Shown: positions 11,701-19,291 of the stretch, piece after piece
Position numbering within the stretch: the stretch's first letter is position 1
Layout of the letters: the number at the start of each line of letters is the position of its first letter
DNA from: Thamnocephalis sphaerospora
Taxonomy: Eukaryota > Zoopagomycota > Zoopagomycetes > Zoopagales > Sigmoideomycetaceae
Direction of reading: 5' to 3'
Assembly: GCA_003614735.1 (NCBI GenBank)
Contig: KZ992519.1
Location: forward strand, 1-36,310
Length of the DNA stretch: 36,310 bases
Program-made: the position numbers and the translations under genes
Notes under the pieces: generated by a model
Told to the model about the DNA's origin: nothing
Seen by the model: only the letters and a program-made list of their open reading frames with translations
Database searches by the model: none

Positions 11701-11872
11701 CGCGATCCATTGCCGGCCCAGGGCCATGCTGTTCTTCGCAGTCTGTACCGTCCACTTCCTCGGGGCACACCAGCGAGTCCCGCGGGTCGGGGCCCACCGC
11801 AGACATGAGGTTTTCTTCCGGCGATGCTGCGGCCAGAGGCCGCGGCCAACGGGCCGGTGCTAGCGTCTGCAC
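5711..11872 (-). CDS. TSC2: Tuberin-like Rheb GTPase-activating protein
   Basis: GTPase-activating subunit of the TSC complex, which turns off the GTPase Rheb and so restrains TORC1. One uninterrupted frame of 2053 residues, a little longer than human tuberin. Order: a low-complexity N-terminus (~1-150), a long helical, HEAT-like body (~150-800), Ser/Pro/Ala-rich linkers, a second helical region (~1050-1450), a long disordered linker (~1480-1700), then the Rap/Ran-GAP domain from about residue 1748 (FHKVGVVYVGPGE). The KKRHIGNDFVTIVYNDSG segment supplies the expected asparagine thumb (about N1852), followed by FNFVQIIVTPL. The basic motif NWKERLRQIKRVRDR (~1972) resembles the calmodulin-binding tail of animal tuberin. 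No intron is visible, unlike almost all neighbours. No TSC1 partner lies in the window. The first ATG is used; an ATG at residue 23 is an alternative start. Confidence 0.96.
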   Translation of the reverse strand: MQTLAPARWPRPLAAASPEENLMSAVGPDPRDSLVCPEEVDGTDCEEQHGPGPAMDRAAADAPVHDETHTPALAIATPNPATTPSASLASSVVTSSTAAATSFSRAQPHARLGGLFRVFRPRKSAAGEPWSGTSAGSHDASMDGAGIAAQPIGDEATLLATLHRASNASQRTRVVRELAVLVRERRVDGLETIWTQTSPLLNANATVEMRRAVFALMLACVHGQYTRLNLLRAEFYRTLQDHDVPEDMELRITALRELTKDGRDISGFERSIGRMLVDWLRQLFDRSQRAAARSLDVSQLTTSLGGSSSYRSSGSGSSMRLSALAGSASQRVAASASGNPYRAQFGSVLSLLVNVVKFNTACFEERETARLIEVVCRICDTTLYPEDVQGCLDFMDVAVRYAYVPQSALVHYVRTLCRCVNLDQFARTSWGIMRNLLKSHCAHGAILILCSILEDEKHASVVPLLRGAIFFLGMSSWGSQRVETLSHTFARALSAMRHALEYKRANVDYEILLNMNRLLNKYAARLTTFEWEIYFDMLEHLTHYPLDRSRVVAAVPSADAAHAADSAPTQFVDRSMLALVDGADDDLVTMIVKAFARVLARLQVEFQERRLAGPTHRFIVVLERLQTRLTEESALLLLDHYLAEDVFYPVADDWQRTLATAIDRFYRVERRPRVRARMLAIVIDVYDATKDSHRVQVVRELILPMLADTAHEEDLDVGTKALRLLYSVVADCDMPCHTHRNGHDKNPGGCLRGPLSLIVASLSCACPAPIAAAATNGATASPGTQANAATPLIARTGLRGMHASLTRTASTGQRSNTSESASSRGGAMSGSLPSAAFLPRLPAANCRADKAARCLVSLFEEAIYRPDSTLALLVFSEMVRALRNEGLHACTRLVVLNCLLRLRANPADHRLYLVDAATAGVEPSIAPFEGVGRDSTIGVRRAAGPTRRRLTLETDRHNMPRGNGEPQSPQQRTSEPNPTNAGSRQSATTPSMLATDPSSRRHGPTFMPTPQAESPNDSEASAVFKFTPPRLSHSLVSYIPGSNTRRNSVLPREGVHAELEDAVAAEAEDEQQTHRPAALNRLPIGEYLEALERILGTERDWTLYEPMITRVVAQLGDKHLFCGASTELERFRTALCGWIRTGRLADTVGNLPTTMRRADVFVHAYRLLTVLISHKRIFARQQQDEIVVTLHTGLQHWSQTARGCIHALTICLHELPLPMTRMLTGIVAQLSQIMSTQSVSVHILEFLSALARTPQLYANFVENDYKMVFGIALQYIKYNNATLAAGEQPRPGLGSTIGAGTSNGAANGPSSDESQHALAQYVLVLAYHVITIWFISLRLPDRRKFVSFIVRGLLLANERSGENAGGGMELDEQTQTCLDMLARYAFANCSPKTERSFISKALLDPARTMTRTWVMGNSLLTVCAARSTGWAEICVRRPSGVASFLVKLENRQKDEAPDLASLPALLMAHWNPDASADSDLSLHGASASAPPANGAPRTRTSTLSSTVSTPDNIIEEGIHDGVEIGGRGGDDEDEEDELQGLGIRSVPQSDSVLLDELQDESAAAAQAPGTSLSVPALALTPSSPQPSDTRGIASATRPRSDSTARRDALAAAALAMVDRWSRKSSDMLEGKGGSVAPTPRIDFPAETAAVPLDRRRSTATATFAEQHPPARPTPLMSGARTGAASSPIIGASTTVQPRATRPADPYLDPAYLFLQVTGYPDMTASSAPVPLPDDDATRRAIGILDRTPVVDFHKVGVVYVGPGETTEQQILSNSVGSSKYARFLDSLGELIRLKGCRDVYTGGLDTEMDLDGAYAYYWREAITQLIFHAATLMPTDLERDPHCLSKKRHIGNDFVTIVYNDSGLPYAFDTLPSQFNFVQIIVTPLADRSSGGRSVTAGPLWTADPRQLVSPETAYFMVHTQCRPDMPDISPVQEPKVVSHGALPAFVRQIALHANIFAQVFLQSTSSGGRLEYVANWKERLRQIKRVRDRAVTTASGSGVTTPAASSMTSGAAGLLSPAMANEGRRRSASMDTQNDNEPAARLESLLDFTRFS

Positions 11873-13470
11873 GCAACTAGGTCCAATTCACACAGGCCAA
11901 GCCTGAGTCGCGCTGAACACGCTTTAAACTCCAGCTCAAACGGCTAGCACCGAGCAACCAGGCGTCAGGTATCGACAGACCACGGAGCAGCAAACCAATC
12001 TCACGTGCACACACGCGTGGTGCAACAAGTACCTGACCAGCATGACGACAGCGATTAGCAAGAATGACGCGCCTCAACCCAAGCCAGCAGCTACCCACTG
12101 TAATGTAGCGGCACACGGTGCAACCCGAGATGCAGCGGCAGTCGGCCTACTGCTGTGCAGTTGTCCAAAGCCAGGAAAACGTACAGCACGCGCCGTCAGA
12201 GGACAGGACAAATAGGCAACCGCTCAGCAGCAGTTGGCGGTAGAGCAGGCGACGCGCGTGGGCAAAAGGCTAACAGAATAGTGGCAACGGTGTGCGTTGC
12301 AACGCGTGGGTGTGAGTGTGGATGCGTGGGCAAGCTCAAAGAAAGAAAAGGCTGGTGCCAGCGTGCGGGTAAAGGGGAAGAGAAGCGGTCGGCTAATATT
12401 TACTGATGCAGCCAAAAGACTTGACTTATTATCCGTGTACGCAGACGCCAATGAGCACTGGCCCCTATTGGCTCCCATTGGGCGGTGGACATGTCGTCAG
12501 CCCCATGATGACGCCACTGCGACACGCAGCGCACTGCCCACAGGAGACCAAGGTGCACACAGAAGGATTTATTAGCATAGACACCGCACACCTGCGCAAG
12601 ACTGGAGTCTAAATGCATGTGGATCAGCAGAAAACGGCCGGCGGGTTAGCTGGGCAACGGTGTCAGAGCAGCAACATGGTCCGTCTGCATACGCACGCGC
12701 ACACCACGCGCAATCGCCTGCTCAGGCGTCCGTCAACACCCGCGCATAGTGGGACCCGCGCACATGTTGCAAGCGCACACACGTGCTCGCGCGCCACACA
12801 CAGGGGACAGACGCGCCGCCTCCGTCGCCGGAGTAAGCGTCGTCATGGACCAATGAACATGGTCTGGCGAACAAGGATGATACGATTCAGCCTGTCATCA
12901 CAGCAGGATCACGCCAACGCAGCATCGCGCACGCATACATTGCACCGGCAGCAAGCGGCAACCTACCTTGCTATGGACGGAGGCTAGAGCAAGAGGGAAA
13001 AGACAAGGCGCAAACGTATTGGCTCAATGATAGAAAATCAAACTGTACTTGTATTGTCGTCATAGCAGCAGGCCACATCGACAGCTGCACCCAACAGGTG
13101 TACAAGACAGACAAAATGTAGCAAAGCAGGAAACAGAGCGAAATCGAGCACAGCAAGCCGTGGCCAGACGGAACAAGCGACAGTGCCGGGCCGGCAGCCG
13201 CAGGCGTAAAGCACATCGCCATCAAAAAGAATGTGTGCAGCATCAATGCTCGCGAAAAAACAACATCAAATCGGCAGCAAAAAGGGCAGGAAAGCAAAGG
13301 CAGCGGTGATGAACAGCAGACAGGGGAGAAACACAAAGCGGCAACATTGCGGCCAACCTGCTAGCCATGAATAACAATAGGCGACAGAAAGCGCCGTACT
13401 TGAGCAAGTAAACGTCGGTACAACGGACATAAAATGACGCAAAGTGATGCGCTGGGGGAATATAAACAGC
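11873..13470. promoter_or_regulatory. 1.6-kb gene-free region upstream of TSC2 and downstream of the GATA gene
   Basis: Both flanking genes are on the minus strand, so this holds the TSC2 promoter and 5' leader (left) and the GATA 3' UTR (right). The only frames are short and of atypical composition. A minus-strand AATAAA (plus-strand TTTATT, 12568-12573) is a possible 3' end, but it lies about 900 nt after the GATA stop. No conserved protein, tRNA or repeat array was recognised. Confidence 0.6.
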
Positions 13471-16400
13471 CTACGACACGCTAGCATTGGGACCACGGCC
13501 GTTGGTCGACGGCGATAGCACGGCCGTTGCCGGCCATACCGCCTGGAAGACGCTCGGCGTCGACAGCTGGGCAGTCGGTGGCACTGCGTTGGCGGCAGAC
13601 GCCATGTGTGCCTCGACAAGGCCAGACTCTCGCTTGATCGCCACCGAGGCGCCGTTCCGCTCAACAGCCATCTGCGCTAGCGGCGACTGAAGCGTCCGCG
13701 GCGAATTGCACGGCGATGGGTCCGTAGAACTCGCCTCGCAACGTTGCCGCTTGACAGAGGCAGACGTTGGCGAGTTGGCTGTCGCGCCATTATTTGCACC
13801 AGTGTCACTGCCGCCACCCGACTCGGTCTGCTTTGTCTTCTTCTGCTTGGAGTTGGCATCAAAGCGCTGCCGCTTCTTGATAACGTCCGTCTTGAGACTA
13901 AGCGGCCGCCGCTCATGGTGTAGCTTGAGGCTGCAGGATCAGACACGCAGTTGGTTAGCTACGTTTATCGCATGCAATGCACGCTGACAGCACCGACTGC
14001 AATCGTCGCTGCAACCACTGATGCTTCTACTTACTAAAGGCCACACGCATTGCACAACACCGCGCCCTGGTCGTCACGTCGCCACAATGGCGTGTTTGTG
14101 GTCTCGCAGTTGCTGCACACCATCTTGCCTTGCTTGGAGTGATTGCTGTTAGCACCACTGCCAGCGCCGGCCTTGGATTCCTTGCGCTGTGGTTTCAGAA
14201 CCTTTGGTCGCGCCATGTTGTGTAGTTTGAGACTGTCGATACAACACGCAAGTATGAAACTGAATGAGCACAACGCCGGATATGATGTTTCGCTCCGCGT
14301 GATCTGCATCATGTATCACTTACTAGAGACCACAGGCGTTGCAGAGCAGTTCGTCGTTGGCCGATCGTCGCCACAATGGTGTGGAGGTAACACCGCAGTT
14401 GCGGCAAAAGAGCTGCTGCGGGTCGTTGGGCAGCGCCGTTGGCGGCCGCTTTGCCGAAAATTCATGCGCTTGCAGCTGCTGGGTCTGTGCGGAAGGTTGA
14501 GGCTGAATATGCTGCGGTTGCTGTTGCTGTGCTTGCAGTTTTGCTTGCGACTGTTGCACAGTGTGCGCGCTTGAAGGCGTGCTGAGAATGGGCGTGTTGG
14601 AGAACGGGTTTGCTATGGGGTTGGAAGAGTCGGCTGAGCGGCTCTCCATGCCGGTGGTCGGATAGAAAATGTTAGTGCCAGGGAAGGACGAGGCGGCAGT
14701 TGTGGCGAGGCTAGCGACGCCCGAGCCGATGCTGTTCGCCTCCATCATCGTCTGCTGCGTAACCGATGGTGCCACTGATCGCTGCATCGAGGCGCCAGCC
14801 GGCGACGCGGAGCTGGCCGATGCCAGCGAACTTGCCGGCGATGTATAGTAGGAATGCACACTAGAGGGCGCTTGCGGCACCGCCACCGACATGGTGCTCG
14901 CCGATCGGCTGGACGGCGCACTCGGCGCCGTCATGGATGTTGCCAGAAAGCCGGGCGACATGGGCGAGGCATTGCCTAGCATCTGCTGAACCGACCCTCC
15001 CGTGTGCACGTTCACCGTCTGCGAAAGCCCGGCCAGTGTGGATGCTCTTGGCGTGCTGCCGGCCGAGGCAGATCCAGGCATGGTGATGGCATGGGTCTGC
15101 ATATCTACGCGTGGTGACGTGCTTGCCGACGGGGCCAGACTGCCGGCTTGAGGCGTGCCGGCGGGGTCTGCCGGCCAGCGACCAGAAGCCACGCCCAGCC
15201 AAGCGTCAAAGTAGTTGGAGTTGAGTCGATCCTGCGTGCCTGAAGGCGTGGAGGCCGTCGACATGGTCGCTGCTGCCGCGGCGGCCGCGGCCGCGGCCAC
15301 ATCAATACCGCCGGCGCTGAGTACCTGTTCCAGCGGAATTTCAATAGTGGGCGGATTGTTCACATCGCCAATATAAGCGGCAGCCGGAAACGAGCCAAAC
15401 ATATCATCCAGCAGCACGCCAGCGGCCGTGCCTGTCAGCGTCGACGAAGCGCTGGCAGCAGCGGCAGTATTGTCGGTAAGACCGGGCATACCAAGCAGCT
15501 GTGGAAAAATGGAAGCGGCCGCGCCAGCCAGCGCACTCAGATCGTTGCCGGTCGTGTACGCCTGATAGGGCGGATAGACGACAGAGGGAGCAGGAAGCAT
15601 GGTGTTGGTGGTGGTGGTGATGGCCCGACCGGCCGCCAAAGGCGAGACGGACGTCATAGACGACCGCCCTGGATACGCTGCGGTGGCCGTGGTGGGTGCA
15701 AATCCGGCTGCGGGTGCCGAGGGTGCAAGCGACGACAAGGCACTCTGGCCGGGCACGGTCATGGCAGCTGCGTTGCTTGCGCCGCCAAAGCTTATCGCGC
15801 CGCCGTGGTTCTGCGCGCCTCCATATGACTGCCGATTATCGTGCAGCGTCCTCTTTGGCGTCTCCTCCACCTTTGCCTCCTCATCGTCCTCGTTCTCCTC
15901 CTCCTCTTCCTCGTCCTCTTCCTCCTCTTCTTCGTCTATATTCTCCACCTTCCGCTTCAGTCTTGTTTCGCGCGAGGCCAGCCCCATGCTTTCATCGTCG
16001 CTATCTACGTCCATGTCCGACCGGCCCTGTGGCCGACAACGACTGCGTGACGATGAGTCGAATCGCCGTAGCCGACGTTCAAAGTCGCGCTGTTCGGCAT
16101 TCTCTCCGCCATCCAAAATACGTGTGGCATTTTTGGACAGCGCACGAAAGGTGGACCGAGTGCTCTCGTCGTCAATCGACGAAGCCACGGAGCCGTGGCG
16201 CGAGGCACGATCAGGTTCGACCGCCTCGGATGCGCAGCCGGCGTATTCTAGCGCTGGCGATGAGAGTGCGCTGCGAGCGGGTTCGCTGCTGGCCGTGCGC
16301 CCCTTGTGGCGACCACTCGCCACCAGCTGGTGTAGATGCCAAAGTCGCCAGCTGAGATTTTCCAGCCGACTTCCATTTTCGAGCGAGTCCTTGACCTTGG

Positions 16401-16500
16401 TGCACACGCGCCAGGTTTTGGATAAATCCTCCTCGTTATCAAGGTTGGCAAACGGCAGGAACGGCCGGCTGCCCTTGATTTTAAGCACAATCGGCGGCAT
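13471..16500 (-). CDS. Two-finger GATA transcription factor with AreA-type N-terminal domain
   Basis: Sequence-specific regulator of the fungal GATA family. Exons on the minus strand: 16500-14324, 14232-14035, 13930-13471; 944 residues. The N-terminus carries the AreA/Gaf1-type domain ([20 protein letters not shown], then LSWRLWHLH, ~residues 29-60). Next come an acidic run of Glu/Asp (~190-220), an Ala/Ser/Gln-rich body with polyalanine near the middle, and two class IVa fingers, C-x2-C-x17-C-x2-C. Finger 1 (~699-725) is [14 protein letters not shown]...CNACGL; finger 2 (~765-791) is [14 protein letters not shown]...CNACGL. Finger 2 is followed by the usual [15 protein letters not shown] tail, finger 1 by a variant ([11 protein letters not shown]). 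Each finger is cut by a phase-2 intron right after CNACGL. No cysteine cluster lies between the fingers, which argues against a siderophore (Sre/Urbs1) repressor. Nitrogen regulation is likely from the AreA domain but not shown. Confidence 0.92.
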
Positions 16501-18105
16501 GCTGCAGGCAGTAAGTAGCCGCTGCAGCGGGCAGCGGTTGACACGCTGCGCTATGCGGCCGGCTTATTCGTCGAGCGCCAGGCGTCCAGGCACAGGCGGA
16601 CGCTGGCAGCTGAGAAGGTCGGCAAGTGTGCCACAGCGTGCTGCAAGCGTCGACGCACTTGCAACCAGCTTGCGGTGGGAAAAGAGTAGCAAGAGGTCGG
16701 CAGGATTAGGGCAGCGTACGTCCAACTGGTGGTGGTGGCACCGCAAGCAGCGTGCGGCTGTCCAACTGCAAGTGTGTGCGAGGGTAGGAGGCGTAGGTGG
16801 TACCTTTCTACGAGCAATTCAACTCAACGGTGCGTGAGTCGAATGCAGCGTGTGTCGACCGCCAGAAACGAGCAGGGGAGCGTGCGCGCAGATGTCGACA
16901 GGAACGACAAAGAAAGCGTTAGTGAGGACGTAACGATTGAGCGTGTGTAGATTTGAAAAAGAAAGAAGGTGAGGTGGTGGTGCATACACGAAGCCGGGCC
17001 GTGCACGTGTGCGGTATGCAACAGCCACAGACATGATGTGTGTGTGTGTGCGTGTGTGTAAGCCCTCACGACGGCCACCGGAAACAAGCGAACGAGCGGA
17101 CGCAAGCTAGGCGGGCCGGCCAAGACGCACTGGCGCGCCGTGTCTGGACATGCACCCTGCCTGTACGCTAGGAAAACCCCGGCGGCCAGACAGTCGCGAT
17201 CGCCAACGTAGTTCAAAACGAGGTCCGGGGCACCTACAGGCCATATTGAGCGCATAGAATGGGGTGTACCTACCGTGGAATGCCCGCTGGTGCGCCAAGA
17301 ACGTGCGCACGCAAGCAGGTGGTCAAAGGCGATGTCTTGGTTAACGTCAAAAAGGTCCGGCGCAAAGTGCAATCGCTCTCTGGGCGAGCGAAGGAGAGGA
17401 AGGAAGGAACCAACGAGGAGACGACCAACGAGGTGCGTGGACTAAAGAGAAAGTGCGTGAATACGGAGCGGCGAGCGGGAGAACTAGCTAGCGAACAGCT
17501 TGCGTGAGCCCGCTCCAAAGAAAGCAAGCGTGCCGTACAACAACGGCAGCAGCAACGGCCTTCACCACTGACTCGACGTTGTCGTTGGCAAGCAGACGCG
17601 GTAGCCAACAAGGGGCAGTTGCAATGGGGTGTATGCGTGTGCTTGTCGGTGTTTATCGAGTCGTGTCCAGCAAGCGAGCAAGCGAAGAAAACGCAGGCGC
17701 GCGCGTGTGTGCGGAGAAAAGAGCGAGAATGAGGCCGATGTACAGGCCAAACGAAACCAGCCGTATGCTGGCGTTGAAACCGCGGGACGTCGCCGAGACC
17801 AAGCAAGCCACCCGGCAAGCTCCGCTTGGGCGCGCAGTACGAGGGAGAGCGCGCGAGAGCGAGAAAGGGCGGGCAGGCCAGCATGCCAGAGCAGTCACCG
17901 CGGACGCACACGCACGCAAGTAGCCAGACGCGGCGTAACACCAACAACACTAGCGGATAGTGGACGATCCATTATTATCGCAAAGCCACCCGACTTGGGC
18001 ACGCAACGCTACGGTGGAAGCACGCCAGGGTTGTGCAAATCGTGCGAAGGGGCGCGCGCGCATGCCTGCATAGCCTCGCGCTCGGAGCGACGGCGGCCGG
18101 CGGCA
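16501..18105. promoter_or_regulatory. 1.6-kb gene-free upstream region of the GATA gene
   Basis: Lies 5' of the GATA start and 3' of the small minus-strand gene. It is rich in short tandem and low-complexity sequence, including a (TG)n tract near 17037-17058 and long GAAAG/GCGAGC-like purine stretches. Open frames here, including one of 226 residues, are compositionally odd and match no family. GATA-core sites occur near 17955 and 17973, so autoregulation is possible, but such short motifs are expected by chance. A long or spliced 5' leader for the GATA mRNA is plausible. Confidence 0.5.
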
Positions 18106-18831
18106 TTAGCAACGTAGTGGCACGGCCGGCCACACCACAGCAGTCGTGCCGCGCGCATCCGACTGGCCCTGGCAGCGTGCCTGGTAGGCTGCGTTCAGCG
18201 TGGTCTCGCGGCGTAGAATGGCGCGTGCACGTTCGCGGCCATAGTGGTGCGTGTACGCCGTAAAAGCATCGAGCTGCGGTGCAACCTCTCGTGGATTCGG
18301 TTCTGGAAGGCTACACATGCCCTCGGCAACACGCCTCATGTCCGAGCGCAAAGCGTCTGTCTCGTCGTCGCAAGCACGTGCAACAGCCTCTTGACGCTTC
18401 ACCTGCTGCACTACCCAGGATGTATGCACGCACGTTAGCTAGTCCGCTGCATCGCGTGTATGCGTCATCGCCATCGGTCACTCACGTTCGCGACGATACG
18501 CTTCAGAGTGCGCAAACATCGCCACTGCTTCTGGCGAAAGCACCATACGCATGCCGCTGCCACCGCCGTGGCCGGGGTCCTCTGCCTCTCCTGGCCAGAC
18601 CATGTCGTCATACGCGCGCTCTTCGGCATCCGCTGCCGTACCGGCCTTGTCGTGCCACGGGGTATATCCCTGCTGCTGCTGCTGCTGCTGCTGCTGCTCG
18701 CTGGGGATGCTAGCATATACCCCGCTGCCGGCGGACCTGGCCACCGTCACCGGCGCTCCCTGCGCCAGGGCAGCAAAGAGGTCGTGTGAACGCCGGCCAA
18801 AGTGTCTGACATGAAATGCAGCAAAATCCAT
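18106..18831 (-). CDS. Unrecognised small protein with polyglutamine run and charged C-terminal helices
   Basis: I do not recognise the family. Exons: 18831-18486 and 18410-18106, joined across a 75-nt intron with donor GTGAGT and acceptor GGGTAG in phase; 216 residues. The N-terminus (MDFAAFHVRHFGRRSHDLF) looks like an amphipathic, partly basic helix. Next come nine glutamines, GYTPWHDKA, AYDDMVWPGE, a Gly-rich patch and VLSPEAVAMF. The segment spanning the junction (SEAYRRELQQVKRQEAVARA) is highly charged and probably helical. The N-terminal and PEAVAMF blocks look like real folded-protein sequence, and the intron supports a real gene. An upstream in-frame ATG at 18951 would add 40 residues rich in Arg, Ser and Ala that could be a mitochondrial presequence, so the start is uncertain. 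It sits between two regulators on the same strand. Confidence 0.65.
18670..18696 (-). repeat. CAG repeat coding for nine glutamines
   Basis: Nine pure CAG codons (CTG on the plus strand) inside the first exon of the small minus-strand gene. A pure run is length-variable and would serve as a strain marker. Confidence 0.9.
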
Positions 18832-19291
18832 GCTCCGTTTTGCGCCTTTTCTTTTTCTATATGCAGTGTGTCGGGCTTGTTTAGGCCAGCTGGCCGATGG
18901 CATCACACCGGCTGGTGAGTTGGAAAACACGCTCGCAAACAGTCGCCGCAAAGCTGCTGTCTGTTGGTCTCCGTTAACTCGATAATACCGTCGACCTGCT
19001 GGACGTGCAACTATCCCGAAAGATAGATGTCGTCTAAAGACCGACCGTGAGTGTTAGATAACGGTTTAAATGAAAGTAAAGAACCCAAGCTGGTGGGCAG
19101 ACGGCACGTTGGGGCCGGATCGGAGGCTAGCGGCGGTCATCTGCGATTGTGGGATACACACGTGCAACAGTGGAAGCCTATTTACTCCAAGGCGCATAAT
19201 CACCACTAGCCCCCTGGTTGTAGCGTGACACGCATGAATAATAGATACGCAAGTGGGTACACAGCAAGAGACCGCAAGCCGCTGACCAAAA
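18832..19291. other. Spacer between the small polyglutamine gene and the velvet gene
   Basis: 460 bp holding the upstream region of the polyglutamine gene and the 3' end of the velvet gene, both on the minus strand. The frame open up to 18951 may be an N-terminal extension of the former. No other gene supported. Confidence 0.6.

Noticed and set aside
12971-13336. Hydrophobic 121-codon minus-strand frame
   Set aside because: Looks membrane-like only because the region is A/C-rich on the plus strand; Cys/Phe/Leu excess, no homologue recognised, lies in the likely GATA 3' UTR.
15599-16837. A 412-codon plus-strand open frame
   Set aside because: It is antisense to the GATA gene's first exon; its Ser-rich and Arg-rich composition mirrors the acidic and Ala/Ser codons on the other strand, and it matches no family.
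17270-17950. A 226-codon minus-strand open frame upstream of the GATA gene
   Set aside because: Cys/Ser/Leu/His-rich low-complexity translation of purine-rich repeats, no domain, no conserved motif.
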